A DNA stretch of 5,047 nt. Origin: Rhizobacter sp. Lineage in GTDB: Bacteria; Pseudomonadota; Gammaproteobacteria; Burkholderiales; Burkholderiaceae_C. Made by a program: the position numbers and the translations under genes. The notes under the pieces are model-generated. The model made no database searches. It worked only from the letters and a program-made list of their open reading frames with translations, and was not told where the DNA came from. Location: the NCBI GenBank assembly GCA_025359585.1, contig JANYFX010000745.1:1-5047 (forward strand). Direction: 5' to 3'. Shown piece by piece: positions 1 through 5,047 of the stretch. Positions within the stretch are counted from its first letter, which is position 1, and every line of letters starts with the position of its first letter.

Positions 1-330
1 GAAGTCGAAACCATCTGCCGCTACAACCTGCCGATCTGCGTTGTCGTCTTCAACAACAACGGCGTGTACCGCGGCACCGATGTGAACACGTCCGGTACGG
101 CCGACGTGGCGCCCACCGTGTTCGTGAAGAACGCGCGTTACGACAAGCTGATGGAAGCCTTCGGCGGTGTCGGCGTCCACGCCACCACGACCGACGAGCT
201 GGCCAAGGCGCTGACCGAAGCCGTGGCCTCGGGCCGGCCGACGCTGATCAACGCCGTGATCAATGAAGCCGCCGGCACCGAAAGCGGCCGCATCGGCAAC
301 CTGAACCCGCAGAGCGCCGTCAAGAAATAA
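1..330 (+). CDS. oxc: Oxalyl-CoA decarboxylase, C-terminal fragment
   Basis: This is the last 109 codons of a thiamine-diphosphate (ThDP)-dependent enzyme that decarboxylates oxalyl-CoA to formyl-CoA and CO2 in the cytoplasm. The gene enters from the left edge in frame 1 and ends with TAA at 328-330. Visible marks are the Asn triplet at fragment residues 18-20, which closes the ThDP/Mg-binding motif whose GDG half lies upstream, followed by GVYRG, where the Tyr matches active-site Tyr483 of the Oxalobacter formigenes enzyme. The C-terminal tail ESGRIGNLNPQS carries the Ser and Arg that match Ser553 and Arg555, on the segment known to close over the CoA substrate. If those residues are aligned, the C-terminus falls almost exactly where the 568-residue family ends, so the gene is intact at this end. 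The assignment is supported by the frc genes directly downstream. Residue equivalences are from memory of the family, not from a computed alignment. Confidence 0.95.
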   Translation, partial: EVETICRYNLPICVVVFNNNGVYRGTDVNTSGTADVAPTVFVKNARYDKLMEAFGGVGVHATTTDELAKALTEAVASGRPTLINAVINEAAGTESGRIGNLNPQSAVKK

Positions 331-357
331 ATCAGCGCAGAATTTCCCCGCCAACTC

Positions 358-363
358 AAGGAG
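358..363 (+). promoter_or_regulatory. Ribosome binding site of frc copy 1
   Basis: AAGGAG lies seven bases before the ATG at 371, an ideal Shine-Dalgarno sequence and spacing. It fixes the start of the first frc. The 40-base gap after oxc (331-370) shows no recognisable promoter or terminator, so read-through from oxc is expected. Confidence 0.85.
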
Positions 364-370
364 CACTCAT

Positions 371-1624
371 ATGAGCACCAAGGCACTAGACGACATCAAG
401 ATCATCGACTTCACACACGTGCAGGCCGGCCCGGCCTGCACCCAAATGCTCGCCTGGTTCGGGGCCGACGTGATCAAGGTCGAGCGCCCCGGCTCGGGCG
501 ACGTGACGCGCAGCCAGCTGCGCGACATTCCGAATGTTGACGCGCTGTACTTCACCCAGCTCAACAGCAACAAACGCTCGCTCACACTCGACACGAAAAC
601 GCGCGAAGGCAAGGAAATTCTCGAGAAGCTGATCAAGGTCTCCGACGTGATGGTCGAGAACTTCGGCCCCGGCGCGCTTGACCGCATGGGCTTCACCTGG
701 GAGCGCATCCTCGAGCTGAACCCGAAGATGATCCTGGCTTCGGTGAAGGGCTTCTCCGACGGCCACCACTACGAAGACCTGAAGGTCTACGAAAACGTGG
801 CGCAGTGCGCCGGCGGCGCGGCGTCGACCACCGGCTTCTGGGACGGCCCGCCGACCGTGAGCGCTGCAGCGCTCGGCGACAGCAACACCGGCATGCACCT
901 GGCCATCGGCATCCTGACCGCGCTGCGCCAGCGCGACAAGACCGGCCGCGGCCAGAAGGTCGCCTGCTCGATGCAAGACGCGGTGCTGAACCTGTGCCGC
1001 GTGAAGCTGCGCGACCAGCTGCGCCTGGACCGCCTCGGTTACCTCGAAGAGTATCCCCAGTACCCGCACGGCAAGTTCACCGACGTGGTGCCGCGTGGCG
1101 GCAACGCCGGCGGCGGCGGCCAGCCGGGCTGGGTGCTCAAGTGCAAGGGTTGGGAAACCGACCCGAACGCCTACATCTACTTCACGATCCAGGGCCAGGC
1201 GTGGGCACCGATCTGCGACGCCATCGGCAAGCCGGAATGGAAGACCGACCCGCTGTACATGACGCCGAAGGCACGCCAGCCGCACATCATGGACATCTTC
1301 GGCACGATCGAGGCCTGGCTCGCCGACAAGACCAAGTTCGAAGCGGTCGACATCCTGCGCAAGTTCGACATTCCCTGCTCGCCGGTGATGTCGATGAAGG
1401 AACTCTCGGTCGACCCGTCGCTGCGCGCCAGCGGCACGATCGCCGAAGTCCAGCACAAGGAACGTGGCACCTACCTCACGGTCGGCAGCCCGATCAAGTT
1501 CTCTGACATGAAGGTCGAGATCACCGGCGCACCGCTGCTGGGCGAGCACACCGACGAAGTGCTGGCCGAGCTCGGCTACAGCATGGACAAGATCGCCACG
1601 CTGCACGCCGCCAAAGCGGTCTGA
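371..1624 (+). CDS. frc: Formyl-CoA:oxalate CoA-transferase, copy 1 (YfdW-like)
   Basis: This 417-residue class III (CaiB/BaiF family) CoA-transferase moves CoA from formyl-CoA to oxalate, giving oxalyl-CoA for Oxc and free formate. Family motifs are intact. FTHVQAGPACTQ near the N-terminus holds Gln18 (Gln17 in O. formigenes Frc), and Tyr60 and Glu141 (in KVYENVAQ) match active-site residues. Asp170 in LGDSNTGMH is the nucleophile that forms the aspartyl-CoA thioester (Asp169 in O. formigenes). The flexible glycine loop is at 247-250, followed by Gln251 and Trp254. At position 49 it has Gln, as in E. coli YfdW, where O. formigenes Frc has Trp48. It also lacks the extra loop of the 428-residue Oxalobacter enzyme, so it is YfdW-type in length (416) and sequence. 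The family works as an interlocked homodimer. The start is set by the AAGGAG at 358-363. This is the canonical copy; the second frc, at 2076, is more divergent. The main uncertainty is preferred donor (formyl-CoA or succinyl-CoA), not family. Confidence 0.96.
   Translation: MSTKALDDIKIIDFTHVQAGPACTQMLAWFGADVIKVERPGSGDVTRSQLRDIPNVDALYFTQLNSNKRSLTLDTKTREGKEILEKLIKVSDVMVENFGPGALDRMGFTWERILELNPKMILASVKGFSDGHHYEDLKVYENVAQCAGGAASTTGFWDGPPTVSAAALGDSNTGMHLAIGILTALRQRDKTGRGQKVACSMQDAVLNLCRVKLRDQLRLDRLGYLEEYPQYPHGKFTDVVPRGGNAGGGGQPGWVLKCKGWETDPNAYIYFTIQGQAWAPICDAIGKPEWKTDPLYMTPKARQPHIMDIFGTIEAWLADKTKFEAVDILRKFDIPCSPVMSMKELSVDPSLRASGTIAEVQHKERGTYLTVGSPIKFSDMKVEITGAPLLGEHTDEVLAELGYSMDKIATLHAAKAV
419..441. 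repeat. Perfect 11-bp inverted repeat inside the 5' end of frc copy 1
   Basis: GTGCAGGCCGG at 419-429 is the exact reverse complement of CCGGCCTGCAC at 431-441, with one base between. As RNA it could fold into a ten-pair, very GC-rich stem with a three-base loop, starting 48 bases after the start codon. It encodes the conserved active-site segment VQAGPACT, so much of it is forced by protein sequence. The second frc keeps only the outer six bases of each arm (2121-2126 and 2138-2143). A regulatory role is unproven. Confidence 0.5.
859..874. repeat. Perfect 16-bp palindrome inside frc copy 1
   Basis: GAGCGCTGCAGCGCTC at 859-874 reads the same on both strands. It lies in codons for the Ser-Ala-Ala-Ala-Leu stretch just before catalytic Asp170. 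The second frc does not preserve it (it encodes Thr-Gly-Ala-Gln-Ile there). In GC-rich coding DNA this may be chance, and no function is claimed. Confidence 0.45.
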
Positions 1625-1638
1625 ACCGAGGGCCGCCC

Positions 1639-2076
1639 GTGCAATCGACTGTCGATCTGGGTCAACTCGTCGATGGCGCGGGCGACGCGATCATGGTCTG
1701 CGACGCCGCAGGCGCGATCACGCTCTGGAACAAGGCGGCCGAGCGCATCTTCGGCTTCACCGAAGCCGATGCGCTCGGCCAGTCGCTCGACATGATCATT
1801 CCCACCCGGCAGCGCGGCCGGCACTGGGAGGGTTACCACAAGACAATGGAAACGGCCGTCACCAAGTACGGCGCCGACGTGCTGCGGGTGCCGGCGCTGC
1901 ACAAGGACGGCCACACGCTCTCGATTGCCTTCACTGTTTCGATGCTTTTTTCCGAAGATCACAAGGTCACGGGCATTGCCGCTATCGTTCGCGACGAGAC
2001 CGCCCGCTTCACCGAGGAACGCAAGCTGCGCGCCCGGTTGATGGAAGCGGAGGCCAGGACCCAAGGAGAAAAGTGA
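1639..2076 (+). CDS. Stand-alone single PAS domain protein
   Basis: This 145-residue soluble protein is almost entirely one PAS fold. Residues 9-55 show the classic first half (DAIMVCDAAGAITLWNKAAE, then FGFTEADALGQ and IIP). Residues 57-66 carry the R-x-x-HW-x-GY motif of one large PAS subclass, and residues 84-99 carry VPALHKDGH and the following strand. GIAAIVRDETAR at 112-123 is the usual PAS end, followed by a charged helix (124-142) that normally leads to an output domain. None follows: the protein stops, with no kinase, GGDEF, HTH or transmembrane segment. The only Cys is Cys21 and there is no LOV-type NCRF motif. The FixL proximal-His position appears to be Lys76 or Tyr77, so a FixL-type haem is not supported. 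Start: GTG at 1639 with GAGGG at 1628-1632, 14 bases after frc copy 1. The stop overlaps the next frc ATG. Ligand and partner are unknown; a sensor or regulatory subunit for oxalate metabolism is inferred from position only. Confidence 0.88.
   Translation: MQSTVDLGQLVDGAGDAIMVCDAAGAITLWNKAAERIFGFTEADALGQSLDMIIPTRQRGRHWEGYHKTMETAVTKYGADVLRVPALHKDGHTLSIAFTVSMLFSEDHKVTGIAAIVRDETARFTEERKLRARLMEAEARTQGEK
2063..2068 (+). promoter_or_regulatory. Ribosome binding site and stop-start overlap deciding the frc copy 2 start
   Basis: AAGGAG lies at the end of the PAS coding sequence, seven bases before ATG 2076, the same motif and spacing as for frc copy 1. An in-frame GTG at 2073 would leave only four bases and add one extra Met, so ATG 2076 is preferred. 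The PAS stop TGA (2074-2076) shares its A with this ATG (TGATG), which suggests translational coupling by reinitiation. Confidence 0.85.
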
Positions 2077-3323
2077 TGAGCAAGGCACTCGACGGCGTAA
2101 GAGTTCTCGATTTCACCCATGTGCAGTCGGGCCCCACCTGCACCCAGTTGCTGGCCTGGTTCGGGGCGGACGTGATCAAGGTGGAGCGCGCCGGCGAAGG
2201 CGACGCCACGCGCGGCCAGCTGCGCGACATTCCCGGTGTGGACAGCCTCTATTTCACGATGCTGAACCACAACAAGCGCTCGATCACGCTCGACACCAAG
2301 AAGCCCAAGGGCAAGGAAGTGCTCGACACGCTGATCAAGACCTGCGACGTGCTGGTCGAGAACTTCGCCCCCGGCGCGCTCGACCGCATGGGCATCACCT
2401 GGGAACACATCCAGAAGCTCAACCCGCGCATGATCGTGGCCTCGGTCAAGGGGTTCGGCCCGGGCAAGTACGAGGACTACAAGGTCTACGAAAACGTGGC
2501 CCAGTGCGCCGGCGGCGCAGCCTCCACCACCGGTTTCGACGACGGCCCGCCCGTCGTGACCGGCGCGCAGATCGGCGACAGCGGCACCGGCTTGCACCTG
2601 GCACTCGGCATCGTCGCCGCATTGCACCAGCGCCACACCACCGGCCGCGGCCAGAAGGTGCTTGCGCCCATGCAAGACGCAGTGTTGAACCTGTGCCGCG
2701 TGAAGCTGCGCGACCAGCAGCGCCTGGAGCGCACCGGCACGCTGCACGAATTCCCGCAGTACCCCGACGGCAAGTTCGGCGAAGCCGTGCCCCGTGCCGG
2801 CAACGCCTCGGGCGGTGGCCAGCCCGGCTCGGTGCTGAAGTGCAAGGGCTGGGAAACCGACCCCAACGCCTACATCTACTTCATCACGCAGGCAGCGGTG
2901 TGGCCTGCCGTGTGCAAGGTGATCGGCGAAGAAGGCTGGATCGATGACGAAGCCTTCGCCACGCCGTCGGCGCGGCTGCTGCACCTGAAGCCGATCTTCG
3001 CGCGCATCGAGAAGTGGACCATGAGCAAGACCAAGTTCGAGGCCATGGAAATCCTGAACAAGTACGACATACCCTGCGGCCCGATCCTTTCGATGAAAGA
3101 GATCGCCGAAGACGCCGGGCTGCGCCAGACCGGCACGATCGTCGAGGTCGACCACCCGAAGCGTGGCAAGTACCTGACGGTCGGCAACCCGATCAAGATG
3201 TCCGACAGCGCGACCGAAGTGACCCGCTCGCCGCTGCTCGGCGAACACACTGAAGAAGTGCTGGCCCAACTCGGCTACAGCGCCGACGACGTGGCCCAGC
3301 TGCGCGCCGAGCGCGTCATCTGA
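2076..3323 (+). CDS. frc: Formyl-CoA:oxalate CoA-transferase paralogue, copy 2
   Basis: This is a second class III CoA-transferase of 415 residues, roughly two thirds identical to copy 1 by eye, so probably an old tandem duplicate or a separately acquired paralogue. It keeps Gln17, YfdW-like Gln48, Tyr59, Glu139 and the nucleophile Asp168 (in IGDSGTGLH), so CoA-transferase activity is expected. Several otherwise conserved residues near the active site differ. Trp157 of copy 1 (TGFWDGPP) is Asp155 here; Asn after the catalytic DS is Gly170; the following Met is Leu; the first glycine of the glycine loop is Ser245; and Trp254 is Ser252. One residue is also missing in the GKYED region. From ATG 2076 the N-terminal numbering matches YfdW and Oxalobacter Frc. 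It is translationally linked to the PAS gene and followed by formate dehydrogenase. It may be a second oxalate CoA-transferase with changed kinetics, or may use another acyl donor or acceptor. The family is certain, the substrate less so. Confidence 0.92.
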   Translation: MSKALDGVRVLDFTHVQSGPTCTQLLAWFGADVIKVERAGEGDATRGQLRDIPGVDSLYFTMLNHNKRSITLDTKKPKGKEVLDTLIKTCDVLVENFAPGALDRMGITWEHIQKLNPRMIVASVKGFGPGKYEDYKVYENVAQCAGGAASTTGFDDGPPVVTGAQIGDSGTGLHLALGIVAALHQRHTTGRGQKVLAPMQDAVLNLCRVKLRDQQRLERTGTLHEFPQYPDGKFGEAVPRAGNASGGGQPGSVLKCKGWETDPNAYIYFITQAAVWPAVCKVIGEEGWIDDEAFATPSARLLHLKPIFARIEKWTMSKTKFEAMEILNKYDIPCGPILSMKEIAEDAGLRQTGTIVEVDHPKRGKYLTVGNPIKMSDSATEVTRSPLLGEHTEEVLAQLGYSADDVAQLRAERVI

Positions 3324-3375
3324 CCCTGACCTGAGGCGTGCCTTGTGCACGCATCACCGCGAGCCTTAAACCAGA
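3324..3375 (+). other. Intergenic gap with small hairpin before formate dehydrogenase
   Basis: The 52-base gap contains GCGTGC (3336-3341) and its exact complement GCACGC (3347-3352) with a five-base loop. No T-tract follows, so it is not a convincing rho-independent terminator; it could be a weak attenuating or RNA-processing stem. No clear Shine-Dalgarno precedes the ATG at 3376, and no convincing promoter is visible. Confidence 0.4.
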
Positions 3376-5047
3376 ATGAACAGCCAAGTCATCCCCCTCG
3401 CGGTCTTGAAGGTCGAAGTCTCGAAGCATCGCAAACGCCAGGCCCCGAAAGGCCGGCGTGTCGACCCGGGCGCGCTCGAAGACGTGCAGCGCCTGCTCGG
3501 CAACGAGTCGCGGCAGCGCGATCTGTTGATCGAACACCTGCACAAGATCCAGGATAGCTTCGGCCATCTGTCGTCGGCCCACCTCGCGGCGCTGGCGCAG
3601 GAGATGCGCTTGGCGCAGACTGAGGTCTACGAGGTCGCGAGTTTTTATCATCACTTCGACATCGTGAAAGAAGGTGACACGGCACCGCCCGCTTTGACGG
3701 TTAGAGTCTGCGACGGCCTGTCTTGCGAGATGGCCGGCGCTCGTGATCTGCTCGCACGCTTGCCGAAGTTGCTGGGTCAAGACGTGCGCGTGATCGCCGC
3801 CCCGTGCATCGGCCGCTGCGAGCAGGCACCGGCGGTGTCGGTAGGGCAGACCGCCGTGCCGAACGCGAGCTGCGAGAAGGTGGCGGCGCAGGTCGCGGCC
3901 ACGCCGAAGCGCGATCTGCCCGAAGGCCACATCGACTATGCCGCCTACCAGGCGGGTGGTGGTTACGCGCTGCTGAAGGCCTGCGACGCGGGCGAGCGTG
4001 ATGTCGAATCGATCATCACCACGCTCGAACACTCGGGCCTGCGCGGCCTTGGCGGCGCGGGTTTCCCGACCGGACGCAAGTGGCGCATCGTGCGCGCAGA
4101 AGCGGCGCCGCGCCTGATGGCTGTGAACATCGACGAAGGTGAACCCGGTACCTTCAAGGACCGCGTTCTGCTCGAATCCGACCCGCACCGTTTTCTCGAA
4201 GGCTTGGCTGTCGCTGCCTGGGCCGTCGGCATCCAGCGCATCTACGTCTACCTGCGCGACGAATACCACGCCTGCCGCGCGCTGCTCGAAACCGAGCTCG
4301 AAAAGCTGCGCGCGCACCCGCCGATCGCGGCGATGCCCGAGATCATCCTGCGCCGCGGCGCCGGTGCCTACATCTGCGGCGAAGAGTCGGCAATGATCGA
4401 ATCGATCGAAGGCAAGCGCGGCATGCCGCGTCTGCGCCCGCCCTACGTGGCCCAGGTCGGCCTGTTCGGCCGGCCGACGCTGGAGCACAACTTCGAGACG
4501 CTGTACTGGATGCGCGAACTCGTCGAAAAAGGCGGCGAGTGGTTCGCTTCGCACGGTCGCAACGGCCGCAAGGGCCTGCGTTCGTTTTCGGTCTCGGGCC
4601 GCGTGAAACACCCGGGCGTGAAGCTCGCGCCGGCCGGCATCACGATCCAGGAACTGATCGACGAACACTGCGGCGGCATGCAGGCCGGCCACACGTTCTA
4701 CGCCTACCTGCCGGGCGGTGCCTCGGGCGGCATCCTGCCGGCGACGCTGAACACGATCCCGCTCGACTTCGACACGCTGCAGCCGTATGGATGTTTCATC
4801 GGCTCGGCGGCGGTGATCGTGCTGTCGGATGCCGACACTGCCACCGACGCGGCGCGCAACATGATGCGCTTCTTCAAGCACGAGAGCTGCGGCCAGTGCA
4901 CGCCCTGCCGCAACGGCACGGCCAAGGCCTCGGCATTGATCGAACAGAAAAGCTGGGACGTGGATTTGCTCGCCGACCTGTCGACCGTGATGCGCGACTC
5001 GTCGATCTGCGGGCTGGGGCAGGCTGCGCCGAACCCGGTCGACTGCG
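3376..5047 (+). CDS. fdhB: NAD-dependent formate dehydrogenase beta subunit, fused NuoE-NuoF type, 3' end outside window
   Basis: An open frame of 557 codons runs off the right edge. It is the diaphorase subunit that passes electrons from the formate-oxidising alpha subunit to NAD+. Residues 36-175 are a NuoE/FdsG-like thioredoxin-fold [2Fe-2S] domain with Cys112, Cys117, Cys144 and Cys148 (C-x4-C, C-x3-C). Residues 185-557 are NuoF/FdsB-like: NAD/FMN glycine-rich GLRGLGGAGFPTGRKW (221-236), FMN-site NIDEGEPGTFKDR (251-263), RGAGAYICGEES (327-338), an SLBB-like stretch from about 404, and [4Fe-4S] ligands Cys505, Cys508, Cys511 and Cys545. The fusion matches Methylobacterium Fdh1B (about 570 residues), so perhaps 15-20 residues are missing. 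ATG 3376 is chosen because an in-frame TAA sits at 3367-3369 and no other ATG is near; its ribosome site is weak. The first 30 residues are basic and not a signal peptide. The alpha subunit (molybdenum or tungsten) is expected downstream. A stand-alone complex I subunit is unlikely, because NuoE and NuoF are separate there. Confidence 0.93.
   Translation, partial: MNSQVIPLAVLKVEVSKHRKRQAPKGRRVDPGALEDVQRLLGNESRQRDLLIEHLHKIQDSFGHLSSAHLAALAQEMRLAQTEVYEVASFYHHFDIVKEGDTAPPALTVRVCDGLSCEMAGARDLLARLPKLLGQDVRVIAAPCIGRCEQAPAVSVGQTAVPNASCEKVAAQVAATPKRDLPEGHIDYAAYQAGGGYALLKACDAGERDVESIITTLEHSGLRGLGGAGFPTGRKWRIVRAEAAPRLMAVNIDEGEPGTFKDRVLLESDPHRFLEGLAVAAWAVGIQRIYVYLRDEYHACRALLETELEKLRAHPPIAAMPEIILRRGAGAYICGEESAMIESIEGKRGMPRLRPPYVAQVGLFGRPTLEHNFETLYWMRELVEKGGEWFASHGRNGRKGLRSFSVSGRVKHPGVKLAPAGITIQELIDEHCGGMQAGHTFYAYLPGGASGGILPATLNTIPLDFDTLQPYGCFIGSAAVIVLSDADTATDAARNMMRFFKHESCGQCTPCRNGTAKASALIEQKSWDVDLLADLSTVMRDSSICGLGQAAPNPVDC

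Noticed and set aside
805..1506. Plus-strand +1-type frame of 233 codons inside frc copy 1 and its counterpart at 2504-2947
   Set aside because: Both are Arg/Pro-rich out-of-frame readings of the conserved frc coding region, with no ribosome site and no domain.
386..1606. Long minus-strand open frame of 406 codons opposite frc copy 1
   Set aside because: Its codons mirror the real gene, as expected when a high-GC gene leaves few stop codons on the antisense strand. The protein is Val/Arg/Ala/His-rich with no recognisable domain, while the plus strand encodes a complete conserved enzyme.
2073..2075. GTG at 2073 as the start of frc copy 2
   Set aside because: It leaves only four bases after AAGGAG. 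ATG 2076 gives seven, as in copy 1, and gives the family's usual N-terminus.
1639..2076. FixL-like haem or LOV-type flavin PAS domain
   Set aside because: The expected proximal His position seems to be Lys76 or Tyr77, and the LOV NCRF motif with its reactive Cys is absent. The cofactor, if any, is left undetermined.
1959..3350. Minus-strand open frame of 463 codons opposite frc copy 2
   Set aside because: Its composition resembles the antisense frame of copy 1, because the two frc genes are paralogous. That similarity is inherited from the plus strand and is not evidence of a gene.
3336..3352. Rho-independent terminator after frc copy 2
   Set aside because: The stem is only six pairs and no run of T follows; the next gene starts 23 bases later in the same pathway, so termination here is not supported.
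3316..4881. Minus-strand open frame of 521 codons opposite the formate dehydrogenase gene
   Set aside because: It is Arg/Ala/Asp-rich with no family motif. The plus strand has an unbroken frame with all iron-sulfur and flavin motifs in the right order.
1..5047. CRISPR array, tRNA, rRNA, insertion sequence or phage features
   Set aside because: The window is almost fully occupied by five enzyme or sensor genes with gaps of at most 52 bases. No spaced short repeats, terminal inverted repeats, transposase or tRNA-like folds were seen.

Overview
The window is a high-GC segment (roughly two thirds G+C by eye) carrying five co-directional plus-strand genes that together form an oxalate-catabolism operon. 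The proteins and codon use look proteobacterial, most like an oxalate-utilising betaproteobacterium of the Burkholderiales type. That placement is an inference from protein resemblance and base composition; there is no rRNA or other taxonomic marker here.

Layout: (1) 1-330, the C-terminal 109 codons of oxalyl-CoA decarboxylase (oxc), which begins upstream of the window. (2) 371-1624, a complete formyl-CoA:oxalate CoA-transferase (frc, copy 1), preceded by a strong ribosome binding site. (3) 1639-2076, a small 145-residue protein that is essentially one PAS sensory domain with no output domain. (4) 2076-3323, a second, clearly paralogous frc (copy 2), whose ATG overlaps the PAS stop codon by one base (TGATG). 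(5) 3376 to the window end, a fused NuoE-NuoF-type beta subunit of an NAD-dependent formate dehydrogenase (Fdh1B-like). It is open at the right edge and probably lacks only about 15-20 residues. Intergenic gaps are 40, 14, -1 and 52 bases, so one transcript is likely. No promoter or rho-independent terminator is evident inside the window.

How the genes work together: Frc moves CoA from formyl-CoA to oxalate, giving oxalyl-CoA and formate. Oxc decarboxylates oxalyl-CoA to formyl-CoA plus CO2. Formate dehydrogenase oxidises the released formate to CO2 and delivers the electrons to NAD+. The net result is oxalate to two CO2 plus NADH.

The unusual part is the centre. A stand-alone PAS protein is sandwiched between two tandem frc paralogues and looks translationally coupled to the second. 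That second paralogue keeps the catalytic aspartate but has substitutions clustered in the active-site and glycine-loop motifs. This PAS-Frc2 pair is the best candidate for an undescribed function, for example ligand- or redox-dependent control of oxalate activation, or a CoA-transferase with a different acyl donor or acceptor.
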